The translations under genes were made by a program, and so were the position numbers. From Opitutales bacterium (lineage in GTDB: Bacteria; Verrucomicrobiota; Verrucomicrobiia; Opitutales; Intestinicryptomonadaceae), in assembly GCA_017526045.1 (NCBI GenBank), contig JAFXRX010000221.1, positions 1-6,558 of the forward strand: a DNA stretch of 6,558 nucleotides. The letters run 5' to 3'. The notes beneath the pieces were generated by a model. It had not been told where the DNA came from, did no database searches, and saw only the letters and a program-made list of their open reading frames with translations. Positions 1 through 5,485 of the stretch are shown in pieces; positions within the stretch are counted from its first letter, which is position 1; every line of letters begins with the position of its first letter.

Positions 1-468
1 ATTGTGATGGGCAGCAAAAGCGATTGGGAAACAATGCGGCACTGCGCCCAAGCCCTCGACAATTTCGGCGTAAGCTACGACCGCGCGATAGCCTCGGCGC
101 ACCGCACGCCCGCAAAAGCCGAAGAGCTCGCCCGAACCGCCGAAGAGCGCGGAGCGAAGGTAATCATAGCCGCAGCGGGCGGCGCGGCGCACCTTGCGGG
201 CGTGCTTGCCTCGCAAACCCACCTTCCGGTTTTGGGAGTGCCCATGAAGGGCTGGGCCCTCGACGGAATGGACTCGCTTCTGTCCACAGTGCAGATGCCG
301 CGCGGCGTGCCCGTATTGACCCTTGCAATCGGCAAGGCGGGGGCAGTCAACGCGGCGGTGGCCTCTTTGCAAATCCTCGCGCTCTCGGACGCAAAAAAGC
401 GCGAAAACCTCCTCAATTTCCGCAAAAAGCAGACCGAGGAAGTCCTTTCAACAAAATTTGACGACTAA
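1..468 (+). CDS. purE: N5-carboxyaminoimidazole ribonucleotide mutase PurE (5' partial)
   Basis: Class I PurE interconverts N5-CAIR and CAIR in cytosolic de novo purine synthesis, using the product of PurK. The first codons of the window already read I-V-M-G-S-K-S-D-W, the conserved first strand and phosphate loop of the family. In E. coli PurE this follows about a dozen residues, so the true start lies upstream and the GTG at 4 or ATG at 7 is not the start. Visible family motifs are GSKSD, SAHRTP (active-site His), AAAGGAAHLAGVLAS, LPVLGVP, the DSLLSTVQMPRGVPV stretch and TLAIGKAGAVNAA. The C-terminus is complete and ends at TAA. Overall length agrees with bacterial PurE of about 160-170 residues. 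The next gene, queF, begins 8 bases downstream, so the two are probably cotranscribed. Identification is very secure; only the N-terminal residues are missing. Confidence 0.96.
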   Translation: MVMGSKSDWETMRHCAQALDNFGVSYDRAIASAHRTPAKAEELARTAEERGAKVIIAAAGGAAHLAGVLASQTHLPVLGVPMKGWALDGMDSLLSTVQMPRGVPVLTLAIGKAGAVNAAVASLQILALSDAKKRENLLNFRKKQTEEVLSTKFDD

Positions 469-476
469 TTTTTACC

Positions 477-905
477 ATGGCAAAAAAAGCCCCAAAAAAA
501 ACTTCAAAAACGGAGAATTTTTCGCTCAAGCTCCTGGGCAATAAAATCAACAAGCCCTCGAAAATTCTCGAAACGTTCCCCAACGTCGACAAAGGCCGCC
601 CATACCTCGTCGAGCTTGCAACCGAGGAATTTACGTGCCTTTGCCCGATAACGGGGCAGCCCGACTTCGCAAAAATAACAATCCGCTACATCCCCGCGGA
701 AAAAATAGTCGAGAGCAAGTCGCTCAAATTCTACCTGTGGAGCTTCCGCAACGAAGGCGGATTCCACGAGCACATGGTAAACGTAATTTTAAACGACCTT
801 GTCGAGGCGATGCAGCCCGTTTGGTGCGAAGTTGAAGGGGTTTTCAACGCGCGCGGCGGCATTGCAATCAAGGTAAACGCCCAATACGGCAAAAAAGAGG
901 AATAA
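477..905 (+). CDS. queF: NADPH-dependent 7-cyano-7-deazaguanine reductase (preQ0 reductase) QueF, short type I
   Basis: QueF reduces the nitrile of preQ0 to the aminomethyl group of preQ1 with two NADPH, the last free-base step before tRNA-guanine transglycosylase inserts the base in queuosine synthesis. The 142-residue protein is the single-domain (Bacillus subtilis-like) form. The catalytic Cys is C56 in LCPITGQPDFA, with the partner Asp at D63. The QueF motif follows at about 79-92 (ESKSLKFYLWSFRN), then FHE (H97, E98) and the late RGGIAI block. It ends soon after that block, shorter than the B. subtilis enzyme, which has a C-terminal tail. The first dozen residues are Lys-rich and encoded by A7 and A8 runs. 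The ATG at 477 follows the purE stop by 8 bases with no Shine-Dalgarno sequence, but it fits the family N-terminus. No preQ1 riboswitch fits in the 8-base gap. Confidence 0.96.
   Translation: MAKKAPKKTSKTENFSLKLLGNKINKPSKILETFPNVDKGRPYLVELATEEFTCLCPITGQPDFAKITIRYIPAEKIVESKSLKFYLWSFRNEGGFHEHMVNVILNDLVEAMQPVWCEVEGVFNARGGIAIKVNAQYGKKEE
897..901 (+). promoter_or_regulatory. Ribosome binding site GAGGA overlapping the end of queF
   Basis: GAGGA lies 5 bases before the ATG at 907 and is formed by the last two Glu codons of queF. It is one of only two clear Shine-Dalgarno sequences in the window and supports both the start choice and coupling of the exported-protein gene to queF. Confidence 0.7.
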
Positions 906-906
906 T

Positions 907-1863
907 ATGAAAATCAAAAAAATCGCAGTCGCAGCCGCCGCAATGCTAGCGGCTCTGCCGTCTTTTGCGGAAAGGATTACCGCCGAAAGCTACGCCTTCC
1001 CGTTCGTCCTTAAAATCGACTCGAAAGACGTCGTCTCAAAAAACACAATAGTCCTGCCCCGCGCGAATTTAGAGGACAAGGACGCAAACCTGCCGATAAA
1101 GGACGCCCTCTTCGCCATTCTAAACCAGACAAAAAATTTCGAAAAGCACCTCGCAAACCCCAAGGACGCGCCTAAGGCGAGGTCGTTTATAAAAAAGCTC
1201 GGCGACCCAAAAAAAGTGCAAATCACAAACTGCGTATTCTGGAAGCCGCAAAGCGAAATGCTGGCGTTTTTCAACGCCCCCGACAGCAAGCTCAGGCCCG
1301 ACATGAACTATATCGCGCTCAAATACGACGGCGGAATTTGGAAGTGGGACGTCGGCGCAAAAAACACGTTTATTTCAATCCTCTCCGAATCCGAAAGAAA
1401 CGCAAAGCCTGAAAAAGTCAAGCGGGAGCCGTACTTTTCCGACATCAATTTCATAGACATTTCCGGCGGCAAGAATGCGGATTTGCCCGTGCTTAAATTC
1501 TACAAGGACGCCCAGGCGGAATTTTACAAGCTCAACCTGCCCGCCTACGCGGAAATCATGACGCCGAAATCGAAGGAAGTGTACACCGCCCAGTACCTTT
1601 CCATGACGCCCGACGAGCAGAAGGACGCGCTCAAGGACTACATAACATACCACAAGCAGTTCAAGTTCATCGCGAGGTTCAAGGAAGCCGACGTAATCGT
1701 TTTCACGCGAGAAAAGGACGGCAAGGTAAACTCCTACGACGCGGCGTTCATCGTAAGGGAAAACGGGCAGTACCGCCTCGCAAACTTCGGGCAAAACCAG
1801 GGCTTTGTGGCTGACATGCTCATAAATATTTCCAAAAACCACTCCGATATTTTCGGGCACTGA
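907..1863 (+). CDS. Putative exported protein of unknown function, possible tandem domain duplication
   Basis: I do not recognise this 318-residue protein. Residues 1-21 form a classic Sec signal peptide: basic MKIKK, a hydrophobic Ala-rich core, and a LPSFA cleavage box predicting a mature start at E22. There is no lipobox Cys, so it should be periplasmic or secreted rather than a lipoprotein. The mature part is Lys-rich and hydrophilic, with a single Cys (C109) and no further membrane segment. Two regions share a layout: a helical stretch, then strands, ending with a similar strand pair (133-150, YIALKYDGGIWKWDVG; 277-295, AAFIVRENGQYRLANFG). This resembles tandem small alpha+beta modules such as NTF2-like folds, but that is inference. 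A GAGGA Shine-Dalgarno sequence at 897-901 lies inside the last codons of queF, and only one base separates the queF stop from this ATG. It is therefore probably translated with queF. It is the last gene before the terminator. Confidence 0.85.
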   Translation: MKIKKIAVAAAAMLAALPSFAERITAESYAFPFVLKIDSKDVVSKNTIVLPRANLEDKDANLPIKDALFAILNQTKNFEKHLANPKDAPKARSFIKKLGDPKKVQITNCVFWKPQSEMLAFFNAPDSKLRPDMNYIALKYDGGIWKWDVGAKNTFISILSESERNAKPEKVKREPYFSDINFIDISGGKNADLPVLKFYKDAQAEFYKLNLPAYAEIMTPKSKEVYTAQYLSMTPDEQKDALKDYITYHKQFKFIARFKEADVIVFTREKDGKVNSYDAAFIVRENGQYRLANFGQNQGFVADMLINISKNHSDIFGH

Positions 1864-1886
1864 AAATTTTTAAATCTATAAACTTC

Positions 1887-1918
1887 AAAACGCCCGCAAA
1901 AAAACGGGCGTTTTTTTT
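1887..1918 (+). terminator. Rho-independent terminator closing the purE-queF operon
   Basis: A perfect GC-rich stem, CGCCCG (1891-1896) with CGGGCG (1905-1910), encloses an 8-base A-rich loop. Four further A-T pairs extend it (1887-1890 with 1911-1914). A run of eight T follows the GC stem at 1911-1918. It starts 23 bases after the stop of the exported-protein gene. On the opposite strand the T run is only four, so it should act mainly on plus-strand transcripts. Confidence 0.9.
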
Positions 1919-2021
1919 GCGCAAACTTAAAAAAAAATTTTGCAAATTTCTGCAGATTTAGCTTAAAAAGAAATGCCTGAATGTTTAAAAGCCACTTTTT
2001 TTAACCGATAAAAATAAGACT
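1919..2021 (+). promoter_or_regulatory. AT-rich leader region presumed to hold the sugar kinase promoter
   Basis: This 103-base stretch lies between the terminator and the kinase start, so a promoter for the kinase should be here. The best sigma70-like pair I find is TTGCAA (1940-1945) and TTAAAA (1963-1968) with a 17-base spacer, which is a poor match. The stretch is rich in A and T tracts, has no convincing operator palindrome, and has no Shine-Dalgarno sequence before 2022. The presence of a promoter is inferred from layout, not from a strong motif. Confidence 0.3.
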
Positions 2022-2873
2022 ATGCAACGCAAAATAATATCTTTCGGGGAAATCGTCTGGGACGTTTTTGAAAACGGCAAAACGCTCGGGGGCGCGCCGC
2101 TCAACTTCGCCTATTTCTGCGGCAAATTCGGGGCGGACGCCCGCATTTTAAGCGCGGTCGGCGGCGGCGAGCTGGGCGCGCGAACTCTCGAAATTATGCG
2201 CAAAAACGGCATAAAAACTGATTTTGTTGAAACGCTTGAAGGCGCGCAGACAGGCAGGGTTTTGGTAAAAACGGAAAACGGAATTCCATCATATGAAATA
2301 TGCTCGCCCGCCGCTTGGGACGCCATAAAGCCATCGCAAAACGCCTTTGAATTCGCGACGAAGGCGAGCGCGGTCTATTTCGGCACCCTCGCCCAAAGGG
2401 GCGAAGTCTCGCGCCAAAGCCTCTTTAAAACAATCCGCGCGACCCCGAAAAAATGCCTCAAAATTTTCGACGCCAACCTGCGCCAAAACTACTTTTCAAA
2501 AGACATTTTGCTAAGGTCGCTGGAAGCGGCAAACATCCTGAAAATAAACGACGAGGAGCTCGGGGCAATTTCAAAAATGTTCTCGGTGGGCGGCACGGAA
2601 AAAGAGCGGGCCCGCGCAATTTTTAAGATGTTCAACCTCTCCTGCCTGCTGCTTACGCGCGGCGAGCGCGGGCATTTGGTGCTGGCGGGCGAAGAGGAAA
2701 TCGAGAGCAAAACCAAAGCCGAAAAAATCGCCGACACAGTCGGCGCGGGCGACTCTTTCACCGCGCGGTTTGCCTGCGAAATTCTAAGCGGCAAAAGCGC
2801 GGCCGCCGCAGCCGACCTCGCCGCGGAAACGGCGGCTCAAGTGTGCTCCCGCCGCGGCGCATTGGAAATCTAA
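2022..2873 (+). CDS. PfkB-family carbohydrate kinase, probable fructokinase
   Basis: This cytosolic ATP-dependent sugar kinase of the ribokinase/PfkB family most likely phosphorylates fructose to fructose 6-phosphate. The 283-residue protein opens with FGEIVWDVF, then the N-terminal family signature with the Gly-Gly sugar-binding turn, LGGAPLNFA (G23-G24). SAVGGGELG, a TGRVLV segment and the AAWDAI block near 106 follow, a combination typical of bacterial fructokinases. FDANLRQNYF near 157 and KINDEE near 182 match the central Asp-Asn-Arg and Asn-x-x-Glu (Mg/phosphate) segments. The C-terminal PfkB signature is DTVGAGDSF, D238-F246, with D244 as catalytic base and GAG forming the anion hole. 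The length is slightly below the usual 300 or so. ATG 2022 is the only reasonable start; no Shine-Dalgarno sequence precedes it. The stop overlaps the convergent epimerase gene. Sugar specificity is inferred; other PfkB substrates are possible. Confidence 0.88.
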   Translation: MQRKIISFGEIVWDVFENGKTLGGAPLNFAYFCGKFGADARILSAVGGGELGARTLEIMRKNGIKTDFVETLEGAQTGRVLVKTENGIPSYEICSPAAWDAIKPSQNAFEFATKASAVYFGTLAQRGEVSRQSLFKTIRATPKKCLKIFDANLRQNYFSKDILLRSLEAANILKINDEELGAISKMFSVGGTEKERARAIFKMFNLSCLLLTRGERGHLVLAGEEEIESKTKAEKIADTVGAGDSFTARFACEILSGKSAAAAADLAAETAAQVCSRRGALEI

Positions 2874-3790
2874 AATATGGAAATGTCGACAGCAAAGCTC
2901 CGCGAGGAGTGCGGCGGAACCATATTCAGCCCTCCCCCGTGCTCGGCGCAGTTGGGCGCGCCCATCCAGGGCTCGACGCAGTAAAAGGGGCTCTCGCCGC
3001 TTTCAGTCCAAGTTACGACGCTCGTCCAGGCGTCGGGGCGCGGAGACTCGCCAACGCGCATGGTTATGTCCTCCTCGCCGCTCTTGGGCCCGAATTTTAC
3101 GATGTTTGTTTTCAGCTTGCAGTTTATTCTGTTCCACAAATCGGGGTCTGAAAAATCCGCGGGGAATTTCGCCTCGACAGGCTGCAAAGCCCCGCGCCCG
3201 TCGAGCCTGAACGCCTTTTTGGCGTCGCAGAGAATTCGGTAGTTTTTGCGCGAAGCCCCGTCGTGCCAGGGCATTTTGAAATAGAAGTGGTGCCCCGCGC
3301 ACCAGGGAATTTCCTTGTCGGAATTGTTTGCGAGGCGCAGGTCGCACAAAAGCGAAAATTCGTTGAAGCGGTAGGTAACGGTAAAATCGTAGTCGTAGGG
3401 ATAGTTTGTTTTGCACTCTTCGGAGGGCTTGAATTTTGCAACGAGCGCAAAGTCCGTGCAGTCGACCACTTCAAACTCCCCCTGGCGCGCGTAGCCGTGC
3501 TGGGGCATGTCCAAAATTTTGCCCTCTGGCGTTTTCCACTTGCCTATTTCGCCGCCAACGTGGCTGCGCCCGCAGAACGGAAAGAGTATCGGGTTTCCGC
3601 CGCGCACAGAGGCGAAGCCATCGTCAAATTTCGCGTTATCAGGCCAGTAGATAATGTCCCTGACAGAGCCGTCCGCAAGCGTCAAAAACCAGTTCATAAG
3701 CCGCGCACCACGCTTCGGATTTGCCACAAAAGTAGAGGCGCCGACTGTCCATTTGTAAAGTTTTTCCCCGTTAAAATCTATAATTTCCAT
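2870..3790 (-). CDS. Aldose 1-epimerase (galactose mutarotase-like) family protein
   Basis: Members of this family interconvert alpha and beta anomers of free or phosphorylated hexoses in a beta-sandwich fold. The 306-residue protein shows the expected elements in order: GGNPILFPFCGR (64-75, with the conserved Arg R75), PQHGYAR (H98), AGHHFYF (H167/H168, second His) and CVEPWMGAPN with E273 as the likely general base. It ends with the typical PPHSSRSFAVDISI strand. There is no signal peptide, so it is probably cytosolic. It is not a textbook GalM: the length and the CVEPWMG motif fit the broader family that includes YeaD/YphB-like proteins, so the exact sugar is open. It lies 58 bases downstream of the acyltransferase gene on the same strand and may be cotranscribed, although no functional link is evident. 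Its TAG stop overlaps the TAA of the opposing kinase gene by four bases. No Shine-Dalgarno sequence precedes the ATG. Confidence 0.88.
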   Translation of the reverse strand: MEIIDFNGEKLYKWTVGASTFVANPKRGARLMNWFLTLADGSVRDIIYWPDNAKFDDGFASVRGGNPILFPFCGRSHVGGEIGKWKTPEGKILDMPQHGYARQGEFEVVDCTDFALVAKFKPSEECKTNYPYDYDFTVTYRFNEFSLLCDLRLANNSDKEIPWCAGHHFYFKMPWHDGASRKNYRILCDAKKAFRLDGRGALQPVEAKFPADFSDPDLWNRINCKLKTNIVKFGPKSGEEDITMRVGESPRPDAWTSVVTWTESGESPFYCVEPWMGAPNCAEHGGGLNMVPPHSSRSFAVDISIF

Positions 3791-3848
3791 ACGCGGAAAA
3801 TAAAAGCGCGTTTTTAAAAATTTCTCAACCAGTTTTTTGAAAAAATTT

Positions 3849-5360
3849 TCAGTACTCTATTTTTGAGCAGCTTTTAAGCGCGGCTGAAATTTCGGAGCAA
3901 TCCGCGAATTTTTCGAGGCTTTTGGCGTCGAAAACTCCCGCGTTTTCGCGGTTTTTAAACGCAATCGGCGAAAAATCGAGAGGCTCTTTGAGCCCGTATT
4001 TTTGCAGGAATTTTTCCAGAATTTTTATTTTGGGCATTTCGCGCATTTCGGGCTCGAGCTCGGCGCAGAATTTTATCCGCCGCGGCTTTTTTTCGCCTTT
4101 GAAAACGAAGCCGTAAGTCTGGGCTGCCGCGATTTTTTTTGCGTCCGACAATGCAAGCTCTGAATTTTCCAAAACCGCGCAAAGTTCGGGATATTCGCCC
4201 GCGAGGCTTTCCAAGATTTCCGCGCGGCGTTTCGGCTCCGCGGGCAAGGCGACAATTCTTTCGGCGATTTCAATTCCTTCAAGAGCCCCGGCGTTTTCCG
4301 CGGCAAGCAGAAGCGTTATGCGCGCGTCGGGGCGGGCGCGGCGGATTGCAGCAAAAACAGGCAGGATTGAAACGCAGTCGGCAAGAGACTTCGGCATTTC
4401 GAACAAAAAGTCCGACTTGCGCGGCAGCTCTTTGAGGTTGAAATGCCTTATGTACTCTTCAAAAATCACCCTGCGGTGGCGGATTTGGAAGCGGTATTTC
4501 GGCGTTGTCTGGGTTTTCCAGCGTTTGTGCAGCCAAAGCCAGTCGAGCCTCGCGGTCTCGTCGGTTTTCAATTTGTCTTCAAGCCACTTGTTCGAATTAA
4601 AGAGCATCTCCTCCGCGGTTTCGCCCCCGAAGTACTGCGCGTCGATTTCCGCGCTCCAAAAGCCGGTGCGCTTCGCCCAGATTATGCCGATTTTGCATTT
4701 GAGCCTCTCCGCCATGAGCTCGGCGATTTCCGAAGTCGAGGCGAGCCTGCCGAAAAACGGCGCGAGCGCGCCCGCCATGCCCGCGTCCTGGTCGAACAAA
4801 ACGCCGACGCAGCCGTTGTTCTTCAAAAAATCGTTGGCTGCAAAAAGGCTTTCCTTGCGCGAGAGAAGGTGTATGCCGTATCTTTGGCGCGTCTGCTTTA
4901 CCCATTTTTCAAGCCCCGCGTTGTCGAACGGCCTGTAAAAAACTCCGGTCGGGGGCATTTTTATGGGCGAGAGCATCGGCAGCATCGTGATGGATTCCAT
5001 CATGCAAAAGTGCGGAATCATAAGGATAATCGGGCGCGGGGCGGCCGCAATTTTTTCGATTTCGCCATTTAGATAGGGCGAAATTTTTATGCGTTTTTTA
5101 AGCTCCGCCTCGGGAATGTAGGGGCTTGCCAAAACAAAGAGCCCCATCTCGACCATGCGCTTTGCCGACTCGTACGCAATTCGGCGCACCTGGCGCTTTT
5201 CAAGGTTCGGGAAGCAGTGTTTTATGTTTGCAAACGCAACGCGCGCGCGGGAATTCGGAAAATAAATAATCAGAAAGCCGACGGCCCTGCAAATTCCGCT
5301 TGCCATCGCCCGCGGAATAAACGCCATAAAATGCCCCAATATCGACAAAAGTATTCTCAT
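3849..5360 (-). CDS. LpxL/HtrB-like lipid acyltransferase with C-terminal GT9-like half-domain
   Basis: The 503-residue protein has two parts. Residues 1-290 are a lysophospholipid/lipid A acyltransferase, expected at the inner-membrane face and moving an acyl chain from acyl-ACP to a lipid A precursor or related lipid. A hydrophobic N-terminal segment precedes the catalytic HX4E motif (H117-FCMM-E122). FYRPFDNAGLEKWVKQTRQRYG (141-162) is the family substrate block, LFDQDAGMAGALAPFFGR (188-205) its DQD-x-PFFG motif, and WLWLHKRWK (274-282) its closing motif. Residues from about 315 resemble the N-terminal Rossmann half of glycosyltransferase family 9 (heptosyltransferases): MPKSLADCVSILPVFAAIRR then RPDARITLLL, with D328 where WaaC/WaaF carry a catalytic Asp after Gly. 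A typical second GT9 domain, which binds the nucleotide sugar, is absent; only a short tail follows about 465. ATG 5360 gives a complete acyltransferase N-terminus. The acyltransferase call is firm; the GT9 call is moderate. Confidence 0.88.
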   Translation of the reverse strand: MRILLSILGHFMAFIPRAMASGICRAVGFLIIYFPNSRARVAFANIKHCFPNLEKRQVRRIAYESAKRMVEMGLFVLASPYIPEAELKKRIKISPYLNGEIEKIAAAPRPIILMIPHFCMMESITMLPMLSPIKMPPTGVFYRPFDNAGLEKWVKQTRQRYGIHLLSRKESLFAANDFLKNNGCVGVLFDQDAGMAGALAPFFGRLASTSEIAELMAERLKCKIGIIWAKRTGFWSAEIDAQYFGGETAEEMLFNSNKWLEDKLKTDETARLDWLWLHKRWKTQTTPKYRFQIRHRRVIFEEYIRHFNLKELPRKSDFLFEMPKSLADCVSILPVFAAIRRARPDARITLLLAAENAGALEGIEIAERIVALPAEPKRRAEILESLAGEYPELCAVLENSELALSDAKKIAAAQTYGFVFKGEKKPRRIKFCAELEPEMREMPKIKILEKFLQKYGLKEPLDFSPIAFKNRENAGVFDAKSLEKFADCSEISAALKSCSKIEY

Positions 5361-5373
5361 AAATAAAACGCAA

Positions 5374-5402
5374 ACTAAAGCATATTTTCAAAAAGACCGC
5401 AA
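5374..5402 (-). promoter_or_regulatory. Candidate sigma70 promoter for the acyltransferase gene
   Basis: Read on the minus strand, a weak -35 (TTGCGG, 5402-5397) and a -10 (TTTAGT, 5379-5374) lie 17 bases apart. TGC directly before the -10 makes it an extended -10. Transcription would begin a few bases before the ATG at 5360, giving a very short leader. This is motif matching by eye only; the -35 matches three of six positions and the -10 four of six. Confidence 0.3.
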
Positions 5403-5415
5403 GCCTCTAAAACTT

Positions 5416-5438
5416 AAAAAAAACGCGCCTTTTGCGTT
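5416..5438 (-). terminator. Weak terminator-like hairpin read on the minus strand
   Basis: On the minus strand AACGC (5438-5434) pairs with GCGTT (5426-5422) around a 7-base loop, followed by six more T (5421-5416). The stem has only five pairs. It lies upstream of the candidate acyltransferase promoter, so if real it would stop antisense transcription leaving tyrA rather than end a gene. Chance is a fair alternative in A-tract-rich DNA. Confidence 0.25.
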
Positions 5439-5485
5439 CAAAATATGTTGAAAAAAACGGCGGATGGCTTCAATATTTTGCGGAT

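Larger units (their letters stand above)
5361..5485. promoter_or_regulatory. Divergent intergenic region between acyltransferase gene and tyrA
   Basis: These 125 bases separate two divergent genes and must serve both, so promoters on each strand are expected. For tyrA I find only a weak pair, TTGAAA (5448-5453) with an AATATT-like box near 5472, which would leave almost no leader. An 8-base inverted repeat, CATATTTT (5381-5388) and AAAATATG (5440-5447), is separated by 51 bases and could be chance in such AT-rich DNA. Separate entries cover the minus-strand promoter candidate and a hairpin. Confidence 0.45.

Noticed and set aside
4..9. GTG at 4 or ATG at 7 as the start of purE
   Set aside because: The codon before them reads Ile and the run I-V-M-G-S-K-S-D is the inside of the conserved first strand; PurE proteins have several residues before it, so the gene begins upstream of the window.
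469..476. preQ1 riboswitch controlling queF
   Set aside because: Only eight bases separate purE from queF, and preQ1 aptamers need more than 30 bases; any such element would have to lie upstream of the operon, outside the window.
3263..3817. Long plus-strand open frame of 184 codons opposite the epimerase gene
   Set aside because: It is a shadow of the minus-strand gene, whose translation carries all family motifs; the plus-strand product has none.
3791..3848. Terminator between the acyltransferase and epimerase genes
   Set aside because: The gap has A and T runs and a near-palindromic GCGCG stretch, but no GC stem followed by a T run on the minus strand, so cotranscription remains possible.
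4443..5072. Plus-strand open frame of 209 codons opposite the acyltransferase gene
   Set aside because: Its Arg- and Pro-rich product lacks recognisable motifs and arises from the GC-skewed codons of the real gene on the minus strand.
5432..5485. N-terminal extension of TyrA from a TTG at 5432
   Set aside because: The 18 added residues do not resemble any TyrA N-terminus, while ATG 5486 gives the expected short lead into the GxGxxG strand.
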